The notes below the pieces were generated by a model, which saw only the letters and a list, made by a program, of their open reading frames with translations, was not told the origin of the DNA and searched no databases. This document shows positions 6,636-13,924 of a stretch of DNA of 32,450 bases, one piece after another. This stretch comes from an uncultured Collinsella sp. (lineage in GTDB: Bacteria; Actinomycetota; Coriobacteriia; Coriobacteriales; Coriobacteriaceae), in assembly GCA_902489945.1 (NCBI GenBank), contig CABUBZ010000019.1, positions 1 to 32,450 of the forward strand, read 5' to 3'. Position numbers and translations under genes: made by a program. Positions within the stretch are counted from its first letter, which is position 1. Every line of letters begins with the position of its first letter.

Positions 6636-7277
6636 TTAGGCGCGGACCTTCTTGACGACGTCCATGGCCTCGCGAGCGATCTGCTCGACCTTGGAGAAGT
6701 TGCCGTCGGCGAACAGGGCCGGCTTGACCATCCAGGTGCCGCCGCAGGCGATGATGGCGGAAGAGCTCAGGTACTCCTCGACGTTAGCGGTGCTCACGCC
6801 GCCGGTGGGCATAAAGCGGTGACCGACAAACGGAGCGGCGAGGGCCTTGATGGTGTTGAGGCCGCCGTACTGGGCTGCCGGGAAGAACTTGGTGACCTTG
6901 AGGCCCAGGTTGACGGCAGCGGTGACCTCGGAGGGAGTCACGGTGCCGGGCAGCACGGGCAGGTCGATGTCGATGCAGTGCTTGACGACAGCCTCGTTGT
7001 AGCCCGGGGAGACGATGAACTTGGCACCGGCGGCACGGGCCTGCTCAACCTGCTCGACAGTCAGGACGGTGCCGGCGCCAACGCACATCTCGGGCTCGGC
7101 CTCGGCCATGGCGGCGATGCACTCGGCGGCGCAAGCGGTGCGGAAGGTTACCTCGGCGGATTTCATGCCGGCGGCCATCAGGGCGTGAGCGAGCGGAGCG
7201 GCGTCCTCGACCTTGTCGAGCACGACGACCGGCACGATGCCCAGGGACTCAAGCGTGGTGTAGAACTGATCGAACAT
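6636..7277 (-). CDS. eda: KDPG aldolase (2-dehydro-3-deoxy-phosphogluconate aldolase)
   Basis: Cleaves 2-keto-3-deoxy-6-phosphogluconate to pyruvate and glyceraldehyde 3-phosphate, the last step of sugar-acid and uronate breakdown. At 213 residues it has the normal length of this class I aldolase. The catalytic Glu is in EVTFRT (about residue 43), the phosphate-binding motifs are GAGTVL and PTGGVS, and the Schiff-base Lys is in KVTKFFPA (about residue 130). The start at ATG 7277 follows GAAAGGAACATC. It lies 255 bases downstream of the KDG kinase gene on the same strand. The gap holds a structured leader element that also precedes the yczE-like gene. That makes separate control of eda within one transcript likely. 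Confidence 0.95.
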   Translation of the reverse strand: MFDQFYTTLESLGIVPVVVLDKVEDAAPLAHALMAAGMKSAEVTFRTACAAECIAAMAEAEPEMCVGAGTVLTVEQVEQARAAGAKFIVSPGYNEAVVKHCIDIDLPVLPGTVTPSEVTAAVNLGLKVTKFFPAAQYGGLNTIKALAAPFVGHRFMPTGGVSTANVEEYLSSSAIIACGGTWMVKPALFADGNFSKVEQIAREAMDVVKKVRA

Positions 7278-7326
7278 GATGTTCCTTTCGATGTGCGGCG
7301 CGCGAGTGCGCGTAATTGCTAAAAGG

Positions 7327-7448
7327 GCTGGTCATGAGCCGGTTTTGGACTGGTTATCGGAGGCACTGCTTGGGGTCACAAGCAATTCCAAAACCGGCTG
7401 CGCGACCAGTCGTGTAGGGAATGCCAGGCAAAACCGGAATGGGACTGG
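7327..7448 (-). promoter_or_regulatory. Structured leader RNA element, copy B (before eda)
   Basis: Second copy of the element at 4525-4636. Helices, by plus-strand position: CTGGTC/GACCAG (7328-7333 with 7404-7409), a perfect 13-base helix AGCCGGTTTTGGA/TCCAAAACCGGCT (7337-7349 with 7387-7399) and TGCTTG/CAAGCA (7367-7372 with 7379-7384). A competing helix CCAGTC/GACTGG joins 7406-7411 with 7443-7448. The sequence blocks GGTTATCGGAGGCACTGCT (7352-7370) and CCGGAATGGGACTG (7434-7447) equal those of copy A while helices differ by compensating changes. On the transcript the last stem is followed by CCCTTTT. Confidence 0.72.
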
Positions 7449-7479
7449 TGGTTTTGCCCGACCGGAGGAATCGGGGAGC

Positions 7480-7517
7480 GGGCTGCAGGGGTATGGGTAT
7501 GGGAAACTGCAGCCCGC
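7480..7517 (-). promoter_or_regulatory. Hairpin in the kdgK-eda gap
   Basis: CGGGCTGCAG and CTGCAGCCCG form a ten-base stem around a C-rich loop on the transcript, just after the kinase stop codon. There is no T-run after it, so a processing or stability hairpin is more likely than a strong terminator. Confidence 0.5.
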
Positions 7518-7532
7518 GGAATGGGGAACGAT

Positions 7533-8567
7533 TTAACGGGCGACGCGGGTGCCACCGTCGGCGGCGTTTGCCACAGCGGCGATCTCGTCGGCGGTCACCA
7601 GGTTGGAATCACCCTTGATGGTGAGCTTGAGGATCGAGGCCGCGATGGCGTAGTTGACGGCATCCTGCGGGTCGAAGTCGTTGATGAGGGCATGGACGAG
7701 GCCGGCGTTGAAAGCGTCGCCGGCGGCAACGCCCTCGAGCACGTGCACGTCGTGAGCAGGGGAGAACCAGTGCTCGCCGCTCTCGGCGTCATAGAGCATG
7801 CCCATCCAGATGGAGCGCTCGACGCAGGAGATATTGCGGACGACCGAGGCGACCTTCTTGCAGCCGTACTCGGCGCAGATCTGACGGGCCATTTCGACGT
7901 AGGTGTCGCGCTCCTCGATGCCGTGGGCAAGGGAGCCGGAGACGCAGGTCATGCCGAGGCCGGCGGGTGCGTCCTCGTCGTTGGCGATGCAGATGTCGAC
8001 GAGCGGCAGGAGCTCCTTCATGGTTGCCTGCGACTTCTCGGGCGACCACATCTTGCCGCGGTAGTTAACGTCGCACACGGTGGTGATGCCCTTGGCGCGG
8101 CAAGCGGTGAGAGCATCCTTGCAGGCGGCGGCCATCTCGTCGGAGACAGCGGGCGTCACGCCAGAGAAGTAGAAGACGTCGATGCCCTTGAGGATCTCGT
8201 CCCAGTCAAAGACGTCGCGCTTGGCCATGTTGATTGCGGAGTACTTGCGGTCGTAGACGCAGCCGTTGCCGCGCTGCGAGGCGCCTACCTCAAATACATA
8301 GGAGCCAAGACGGTCGCCCTGACGCACGACGCGCGTGGTGTCGACGTCGTAGACCTTCAGCGAGCGCAGAGCGCACTCGCCCAGGCGGTTTGCCGGAACG
8401 ACGGAAACGTAAGCGGCCTTGTCGCCCTGATAGGCCAGGGAAAGCGCGGTGTTGGCCTCGGCGCCGCCGTAGCGGACGTCGAACTCGGTGGCCTGCTCAA
8501 TACGCAGGTGATCTTTGGGCGAGAGCCTCATCATGATCTCGCCGAAGGTAAGAACCGTTTTACCCAT
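7533..8567 (-). CDS. kdgK: 2-keto-3-deoxygluconate kinase, PfkB family
   Basis: Phosphorylates 2-keto-3-deoxygluconate with ATP to give the substrate of the neighbouring aldolase. The 344-residue protein starts MGKTVLTFGEIMMRLSP and shows the PfkB signatures: VRYGGAEANTALSLAYQG (about residues 31-48) and the C-terminal anion hole and catalytic Asp in GVAAGDAFNAG (about 281-291). The Asn-rich sugar-binding pattern resembles KDG kinases. The start at ATG 8567 follows AAGGAG ten bases upstream; an in-frame extension to 8654 would begin inside the leader hairpin and is not favoured. The gene is divergent from the LacI regulator and forms a unit with eda. Confidence 0.9.
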   Translation of the reverse strand: MGKTVLTFGEIMMRLSPKDHLRIEQATEFDVRYGGAEANTALSLAYQGDKAAYVSVVPANRLGECALRSLKVYDVDTTRVVRQGDRLGSYVFEVGASQRGNGCVYDRKYSAINMAKRDVFDWDEILKGIDVFYFSGVTPAVSDEMAAACKDALTACRAKGITTVCDVNYRGKMWSPEKSQATMKELLPLVDICIANDEDAPAGLGMTCVSGSLAHGIEERDTYVEMARQICAEYGCKKVASVVRNISCVERSIWMGMLYDAESGEHWFSPAHDVHVLEGVAAGDAFNAGLVHALINDFDPQDAVNYAIAASILKLTIKGDSNLVTADEIAAVANAADGGTRVAR

Positions 8568-8610
8568 GGTCGCGTAGCTCCTTCTTGTCTGTGCGTACAC
8601 CTTTGATATG

Positions 8611-8668
8611 GCGTTGGCACGGAGGTGCCAAGACGGTAGGGTGCATCTTTGCACCTCCGTGCCAACGC
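8611..8668 (-). promoter_or_regulatory. Leader hairpin with conserved loop, copy D
   Basis: A perfect 18-base-pair stem, GCGTTGGCACGGAGGTGC (8611-8628) with its complement (8651-8668), around a 22-base loop that begins CAAGACGGTAGGGTGC and ends TCTTT. Stem length, loop length and loop sequence equal copy C (4673-4730) except three loop bases, whereas six of the stem pairs are changed on both arms. Confidence 0.82.
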
Positions 8669-8672
8669 TTAC

Positions 8673-8737
8673 CGAAATCGGTTTACGAAATCGGTTTCGT
8701 TTCAGCTTGTAGTATACTCACCTACAACGTTTTGCAA
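8673..8737 (-). promoter_or_regulatory. Promoter and double LacI-type operator of kdgK
   Basis: On the minus strand TTGCAA (8737-8732) and TATACT (8716-8711) are 15 bases apart. Two operators follow head to tail: CGAAATCGGTTTCG (8686-8699) and a weaker CGAAATCGGTTTAC (8673-8686), 13 bases apart. The divergent LacI gene starts at 8801, so the same sites may also control it. Confidence 0.78.
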
Positions 8738-8800
8738 CCGAGATTTTTAAAAAATGCTTAAATGGCTAAGATTGCCGATAAATGGGAAACGAGGGGCGCT

Positions 8801-9823
8801 ATGGCGCATATGAGAATCAAGGACATTGCTGCCGAGGCGGGCGTGAGCCCGGCCACCGTTTCGCGCTATCTCAATAACCACCCTGGACAGATGACCGAGG
8901 AGACTCGCGCCCGCATCGCCGAGGTTATCGAGCGCACGGGCTATCGTCCCCGTGCCGCCGCGCGCAACCTGCGCAGCTCGCGCACCAACCTCATCGGCGT
9001 GATCCTGGCCGACATCGCCAACCCGTTCTCGAGCGCCATGCTCGAGGGCCTTTCCGCCAGCGCCGCCGCGCGCGGCTGCTCGCTCATGACGGCCATTAGC
9101 GGCAACGACCCCGCCAAGGAGTCCGAATCGCTTACCAGGCTCATCGATGCGGGCGTGGACGGCCTGGTCGTCAACACCTGCGGCGGCAACGACGGGGCGA
9201 TCGCCGCGGCTGCGGGACGTCTGCCGGTTGTCCTCCTCGACCGCGACATCGAGGACGGCGGCATCGATCTGGTGACGTCTAACAACCGCGAGCTGGTCGC
9301 CGGGCTGGTGGACGAGCTCACCGCGGCTGGCAGCGAGCGCCTGTGCCTGCTCACCGAGGCAAGCGACGACAGCCCCGTGCGTCGCGAGCGTGCCGAGGCC
9401 TTTACCGATGAGCTCGCTCGTCGCGGTCTTGCCGGCGAGGTTGTCACCCTCACCGACGGTGGCGCCGAGGGTATCAGTCGCCTGGACGAGACCATCCGCG
9501 ATTACGCAGGTAAAAAGCTCGGCCTTATCGCCGTCAACGGCCTGGTCTTCTTGCGCCTGACCGAGGCACTGGCCCAGCTTGGCCCCTCGCTGCCGGCGGG
9601 TCTTAAGATCGCGACGTTCGATGACTATCCCTGGAACCACGTGCTCTTTGGCGGCGTGACCACGGCCGCGCAGGACACCCTGGCGATTGCCGAGCGCGTG
9701 GTCAAGCGCCTGTCCGAGCGCATCGACGTCGTCACCACCACGGTAGGCGAGGCCGCAAGGCTCGCACCCAAGCGCATCGAGATTCCCGGCCACATCGAGT
9801 CCCGAGCCTCCACTTCGCGCTAA
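8801..9823 (+). CDS. LacI family regulator (probable KdgR-like repressor)
   Basis: Transcription factor of 340 residues, normal for the family. The N-terminal helix-turn-helix IKDIAAEAGVSPATVSRYLN and hinge helix region RPRAAARNLRSSRT are clear; the rest is a periplasmic-binding-protein-like sensor with LIGVILADIANPF, DGLVVNT, PVVLLDRD and a terminal KIATFDDYPW. The start at ATG 8801 follows GAGGGGCGCT; ATG 8810 is an alternative. It is divergent from kdgK. It is the obvious binder of the CGAAAYCGRTTTCG sites, which have the central CG typical of LacI-family operators. The inducer is probably 2-keto-3-deoxygluconate or its phosphate (inference). Confidence 0.93.
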   Translation: MAHMRIKDIAAEAGVSPATVSRYLNNHPGQMTEETRARIAEVIERTGYRPRAAARNLRSSRTNLIGVILADIANPFSSAMLEGLSASAAARGCSLMTAISGNDPAKESESLTRLIDAGVDGLVVNTCGGNDGAIAAAAGRLPVVLLDRDIEDGGIDLVTSNNRELVAGLVDELTAAGSERLCLLTEASDDSPVRRERAEAFTDELARRGLAGEVVTLTDGGAEGISRLDETIRDYAGKKLGLIAVNGLVFLRLTEALAQLGPSLPAGLKIATFDDYPWNHVLFGGVTTAAQDTLAIAERVVKRLSERIDVVTTTVGEAARLAPKRIEIPGHIESRASTSR

Positions 9824-9877
9824 GCCACCGACCCACACTTGCCAGCTCGCGCACGTTTTTTGAGCGCCGGACACGCT

Positions 9878-9912
9878 TTAACCCTGCGGAAACATTTTTC
9901 TGCGATAGTATC
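9878..9912 (+). promoter_or_regulatory. GlnR-box-like site and promoter of the glutamine synthetase family gene
   Basis: TTAAC (9878-9882), exactly six bases, then GAAAC (9889-9893) fits the actinobacterial GlnR site pattern GTNAC-N6-GAAAC in nine of its ten defined positions if TTAAC is read as GTNAC with one change. A likely -10, TAGTAT, is at 9907-9912, so the box overlaps the -35 region. The adjacent gene pair includes a GlnR-like regulator. Confidence 0.5.
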
Positions 9913-9958
9913 TGCGATATAGACCAGTCGAAACCCGCCCGAAAGAAAGGGGAGCGAC

Positions 9959-11296
9959 ATGAACCAGCAGAACATCGATTACGTACTCCGCTCCGTAGAG
10001 CAACGTGACATCCGCTTTGTTCGTCTGTGGTTTGTCGACATTCTCGGCCGCCTCAAGAACTTTGCCATTAGCCCCGAGGACCTCGAGGTCGCTTTTGAGG
10101 AGGGTATTGGCTTTGACGGCTCCGCCATCGAGGGTTTTGCCACGCCCGAGGAAGCCGATATGCTGGCGTTTCCCGATGCTTCGACCTTCCAGATCCTGCC
10201 GTGGCGTCCGAGCCATAACGGCGTTGCCCGCGTGTTCTGTGATGTGTGCACCCCCGACCGCAAGCCCTTCGCTGGGGATCCGCGCGATGCGTTGCGTCGC
10301 ATGTTCCGCAAGGCCGAGAAAGCTGGCTATCTGCTCAACGTGGGCGCCGAGCTGGAGTATTACTACTTCCCCGACGAGCACACCCCCGAGCCGCTCGACA
10401 ACGTGGGCTACTTCGATCTTTCGGTGAGCGACGCCGCTCGCGACCTGCGCCGCAACACGGTCCTTACGCTCGAGAAGATGTCCGTGCCCGTGGAGTACAC
10501 CTTCCACGCCGCCGGTCGCTCGCAGCATGGCATGAGCCTGCGCCACGCCGAGGCCCTGAGCATGTCCGACGCCATCACCACGGCCAAGCTCATCATTAAG
10601 CAGCAGGCCTACGAGAGCGGTTGCCACGCCTCCTTTATGCCCAAGCCGTTGGCGGGTGAGGACGGCAGCGCTATGTTTTTGCATCAGTCGCTGTTCGACC
10701 ACGACGGCAACAACGTCTTTTGGGGCGAGGACGACGAGAAGTACCATCTCTCCGATACCGCCAAGCACTATATGGCCGGCATCTTGGCGCACGCGCGCGA
10801 GATCAGCGCCATCACCAACCCCACGGTCAACTCGTACAAGCGCATCACCACGGGCGGCGACTCCGTGCCGCAGTACGCCACGTGGGGCCTGCGCAACCGC
10901 GCGAGCATGATCCGCATCCCGGTCTACAAGCCCGGCAAGCAGCTGTCCACGCGTATCGAGCTTCGCAGCCCCGACCCCATGGCCAATCCGTATCTGGTCA
11001 ACGCCGTCACGCTGGCGGCTGGTCTCGATGGTATCGAGCGCAAGCTGGAGCTCCCGCCCGAGGCCACGGCCGAGACGCTCAAACTCACCGACCGTCAGAT
11101 GCTCGAGGCCGGCTACACGCCGCTGCCGCGTTCGCTCAAAGAGGCGCTCGACGTCTTTGAGGACTCGCAGTTTATGAAGGATGCCCTCGGCGAGCACATC
11201 CACAGCTTCTTCCTCAAAAAGAAGCGCAACGAGTGGCATAAGTTTGAGTCCACGATCACCGAGTGGGAGATCAAGCATTATCTGGCGAACTCCTAA
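9959..11296 (+). CDS. Glutamine synthetase type I family protein, probably catalytically impaired
   Basis: 445 residues, the size of a GSI-alpha enzyme without adenylylation loop. It keeps GFDGSAIEGF, AELEYYYF (E131, E133), FMPKPLAG, NPTVNSYKRI and TRIELRSPDP (E334). Compared by eye with the usual GSI sequence, several active-site residues are missing. The two metal ligands in HHE-x7-E become A184 and G191. The HVHQS histidine is F240 (MFLHQS). The flap Glu of GYEAP is S302 (GGDSVP). Canonical members use these residues for metal binding and catalysis, so the protein may be a glutamine or ATP sensor and not a working synthetase (inference). The start ATG 9959 follows AAAGGGGAGCG. A GlnR-like gene follows 50 bases downstream. 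Confidence 0.9.
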   Translation: MNQQNIDYVLRSVEQRDIRFVRLWFVDILGRLKNFAISPEDLEVAFEEGIGFDGSAIEGFATPEEADMLAFPDASTFQILPWRPSHNGVARVFCDVCTPDRKPFAGDPRDALRRMFRKAEKAGYLLNVGAELEYYYFPDEHTPEPLDNVGYFDLSVSDAARDLRRNTVLTLEKMSVPVEYTFHAAGRSQHGMSLRHAEALSMSDAITTAKLIIKQQAYESGCHASFMPKPLAGEDGSAMFLHQSLFDHDGNNVFWGEDDEKYHLSDTAKHYMAGILAHAREISAITNPTVNSYKRITTGGDSVPQYATWGLRNRASMIRIPVYKPGKQLSTRIELRSPDPMANPYLVNAVTLAAGLDGIERKLELPPEATAETLKLTDRQMLEAGYTPLPRSLKEALDVFEDSQFMKDALGEHIHSFFLKKKRNEWHKFESTITEWEIKHYLANS

Positions 11297-11346
11297 TCGC
11301 GCTGGCTTGTTCCAGTACGATTGAGCTCATTTCCTTGGAGGCCGAT

Positions 11347-12009
11347 ATGTCCGAAAAGAGTGCCCTGTTCATGGCGCGCACGACGCGCTTCCACGAGTTT
11401 GCCCGCAGCTTGACGACTACCCTGGGTGTCGAGGTGAGCCTGGCTACCCCCGATTCGCCGACTGCGGCGCACGACTTTGACCTGCTGATCCTCGATTCCG
11501 ACGGCATCCGCAGCGACCGCATCGATCAGATTGCCAAGTGGCTTGACGATCGCGGCGGCGTCCCCATGTTGGTGATCGTCGACGACGAGGCGCTCGGCAC
11601 CCTGCGCCTGCCGAATCACGCGCATGCCGACTTTGTATGCCCCACGGCGACGCCCAACGAGCTTAAGGCTCGTGCACAGCGCCTGATGGGCGAGGAGGAG
11701 ACCGTCGCCGCCGACGATGTGCTCAACATCGATAACCTCGAGATTAACCTGGCTACCTACCAGGTGACACTCGATAACGAGCCCATCGACCTGACGCTGA
11801 TGGAGTACTCGCTGCTGAGCTTTTTGGCGACGCACCCCAACCGCGCCTACAGCCGCGAGGTGCTGCTGCACCGCGTGTGGGGCTTTGAGTACTGCGGCGG
11901 CACACGCACCGTCGACGTGCACATTCGACGCATCCGCTCCAAGGTGGGCCCGCAGATCGCGGCACACATCACCACCGTTCGCGGTGTGGGCTATCTGTTT
12001 AAGGACTAG
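11347..12009 (+). CDS. GlnR-like OmpR-family orphan response regulator
   Basis: 220 residues. The C-terminal winged helix (about 125-218) contains LTLMEYSLLSFLATHPNRAY, VWGFEYCGGTRTVDVHIRRI and TTVRGVGYLF, closely similar to actinobacterial GlnR. The N-terminal receiver-like domain keeps LLILDSD but lacks the usual acidic pair after the first strand and the conserved Lys near the end (ADFVCPT), so it is probably not controlled by ordinary phosphorylation, as reported for GlnR. The start at ATG 11347 follows TTGGAGG. It lies 50 bases behind the glutamine synthetase family gene and is probably co-transcribed. A GlnR-type role in nitrogen control is likely, but the true target set is unknown. 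Confidence 0.85.
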   Translation: MSEKSALFMARTTRFHEFARSLTTTLGVEVSLATPDSPTAAHDFDLLILDSDGIRSDRIDQIAKWLDDRGGVPMLVIVDDEALGTLRLPNHAHADFVCPTATPNELKARAQRLMGEEETVAADDVLNIDNLEINLATYQVTLDNEPIDLTLMEYSLLSFLATHPNRAYSREVLLHRVWGFEYCGGTRTVDVHIRRIRSKVGPQIAAHITTVRGVGYLFKD

Positions 12010-12014
12010 CTTTT

Positions 12015-12050
12015 CACCACAAAGGGGACAGGCGCCTTTGTGGTGGTTTT
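12015..12050. repeat. REP-like hairpin F1 (GGGGACAGGC family)
   Basis: CACCACAAAGG / CCTTTGTGGTG stem with loop GGACAGGCG, followed by GTTTT. Other copies are at 25651, 27228 and 28182. The GGGGACAGGCACC core is typical of REP elements linked to REP-associated tyrosine transposases. It may also terminate the regulator transcript. Confidence 0.85.
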
Positions 12051-12164
12051 GACGCATGCGTGGATCCCTTTCGAGTTTGCAGCAGAACTTAAGCCTTCCT
12101 AAAAGATTGCGTTCTCATACACGTTCGCCCGCATATTGGGGTACAACTCAACGTGAACATTGAT

Positions 12165-12191
12165 GGCCCGCCACATGTTTGGCGGGCCTTT
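12165..12191 (+). terminator. Terminator-like hairpin in the htrA leader
   Basis: GGCCCGCC (12165-12172) and GGCGGGCC (12181-12188) form a perfect stem followed by TTTGG. It lies only 30 bases before the htrA start codon, so it may attenuate htrA or occlude its leader. Confidence 0.55.
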
Positions 12192-12217
12192 GGTTATTAG
12201 ACGAAAGGATCGCAGCC

Positions 12218-13678
12218 ATGAGCGAGAAGGATTCCCAGCGTCCTCAGGATGCGGGCAACGCTGGCGAGACCCAGCAGCAGCCGCGTGTGCAGGTGGAGTC
12301 GACGCCTGCCGGCAGCAACATTCCCTACGTGCAGGCTTACGACACACAGACCGGCCAGCCGCTGGGCGGTCAGCAGGTTGTAAACAAGCACACGGTGGTC
12401 AAGACCAAGACCAAAAAGTTGCCGATTTTCATTACGGCGCTCGCCGGTTGTGCCTGCGGCGCCCTGCTGGTCATCGCGCTCATTATGAGCGGCACGCTCG
12501 ATATCGGCGGTGGCAGGAACGCCGTGACGGCGGGTGCCTCGGGTTCATCGACACAAAAGATCACCATCGACTCCGAGGACACCACGCTGGCCGAGGCCGT
12601 CTCTGCCAAGGCGTTGCCCTCCGTGGTTTCCATCACCGCCACTTCGAGCGGTAGCCAGGACAATACACTTTCGCAGTCTGCCGACGAGTCGGATAGTTCG
12701 GGCAGCGTCGGTTCGGGCGTTGTGCTCGATACCGAGGGCCACATCCTCACCAACAACCACGTGGTTGATGGCTATGATCAGTACGTGGTGACCATGGATG
12801 ACGGCACCACCTACGAGGCCGAGTTCGTGGGCAACGATGCCTCGAGTGACCTGGCCGTCATCAAGCTCAAGGATGCAGACGCCTCCAAGCTTACGCCGAT
12901 CGAGATCGGCGATTCCTCCAAGCTCAACGTGGGCGAGTGGGTCATGGCGATCGGCTCGCCGTTCGGCAACGAGCAGTCTGTCTCCACGGGTATCGTCTCG
13001 GCGCTCTATCGCTCCACGGCCATGAGCTCTACCAGCGGCAATACTATCTATGCCAACATGATCCAGACCGATGCCGCCATCAACCCGGGCAACTCCGGTG
13101 GCGCGCTCGTCAACGACAACGGCGAGCTCGTGGGTATCAACTCGCTCATCGAGAGCTACTCGGGCTCCAGCTCGGGCGTGGGCTTTGCCATTCCGGTTAA
13201 CTATGCCAAGAATATTGCCGACCAGATTATTGACGGCAAGACGCCGGTGCACCCGTACCTGGGCGCCACGCTTTCGAGCGTCAATGCGCTTAACGCCCGC
13301 ACCAACAAGCTGAGCACCGACAGCGGCGCGTACGTGGCGAGCGTCGTCGAGGACGGTCCTGCCGCCAAGGCTGGCGTCCAAGAGGGCGATGTCATTACCA
13401 AGCTGGGCGACGATGAGATTACGAGTGCCGATGGCCTGATCATTGCGCTGCGCAGCCACGAGGTGGGCGAGAAGGTCGAGATCACGCTCATGCGCGGCAA
13501 GGACGAGAAGAAGGTCACGGTTGAGTTGGGCTCTGACGAGGAGCTGCAGAGCCAGCAGCAGGACGACAGCGCAACCGACACTGGCAACGGCGGTATTACC
13601 GATGAGCAGCTGCGCCAGTACCTGGAGGAGCTGCTCGGCCAGCAGGGCCAGGGCCAGGGCTACGGCCAGGGTTTCTAA
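12218..13678 (+). CDS. htrA: HtrA/DegP-like membrane-anchored serine protease with PDZ domain
   Basis: Surface-quality-control protease of 486 residues. A polar, Gln-rich cytoplasmic segment is followed by one membrane span (about residues 69-92, IFITALAGCACGALLVIALI). The trypsin-like domain has its triad at H181 (TNNHVVDG), D211 (SSDLAVIKL) and S293 (NPGNSGGAL). A PDZ domain (about 370-455) contains AAKAGVQEGDVITKLGD. The C-terminus is an odd Gln/Gly tail, EELLGQQGQGQGYGQGF. The start ATG 12218 follows GAAAGGATCGCAGCC. The family degrades misfolded exported proteins; here it would act outside the membrane. It follows the GlnR-like gene but a hairpin repeat lies between them, so they are probably separate units. 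Confidence 0.95.
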   Translation: MSEKDSQRPQDAGNAGETQQQPRVQVESTPAGSNIPYVQAYDTQTGQPLGGQQVVNKHTVVKTKTKKLPIFITALAGCACGALLVIALIMSGTLDIGGGRNAVTAGASGSSTQKITIDSEDTTLAEAVSAKALPSVVSITATSSGSQDNTLSQSADESDSSGSVGSGVVLDTEGHILTNNHVVDGYDQYVVTMDDGTTYEAEFVGNDASSDLAVIKLKDADASKLTPIEIGDSSKLNVGEWVMAIGSPFGNEQSVSTGIVSALYRSTAMSSTSGNTIYANMIQTDAAINPGNSGGALVNDNGELVGINSLIESYSGSSSGVGFAIPVNYAKNIADQIIDGKTPVHPYLGATLSSVNALNARTNKLSTDSGAYVASVVEDGPAAKAGVQEGDVITKLGDDEITSADGLIIALRSHEVGEKVEITLMRGKDEKKVTVELGSDEELQSQQQDDSATDTGNGGITDEQLRQYLEELLGQQGQGQGYGQGF

Positions 13679-13706
13679 CGAGCTGTATCGCACATATCGA
13701 AGCCAG

Positions 13707-13745
13707 AGGGGCTGTTCCGCCAGCGCGGGACAGCCCCTCTTTTCT
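13707..13745 (+). terminator. Terminator of htrA
   Basis: AGAGGGGCTGTTCC / GGGACAGCCCCTCT stem with loop GCCAGCGC followed by TTTCTT, 30 bases after the htrA stop codon. Confidence 0.88.
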
Positions 13746-13924
13746 TATTGATCCGTTGGGGACGGGGAAACGGATCATTTAGAACTGGCAAGGGCATGGT
13801 TTAATCGCGCGATCCACCCCAGTCTTGCGGCTGCCGATTCGGTGCGGTTCGAAAGGGTTATTCGGCGCCATGGTGACCGGTGGTACTCTTGTATCCGTTT
13901 GAAATCGAGCGAAGGAGTGCCGCT

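Noticed and set aside
8568..8654. In-frame N-terminal extension of kdgK, or a leader peptide containing TLPSWH that also appears in a frame at the other leader hairpin (4603-4785).
   Set aside because: The shared TLPSWH comes from the conserved hairpin loop, the start codons differ in the two copies, and kdgK has a good ribosome site at its usual start.
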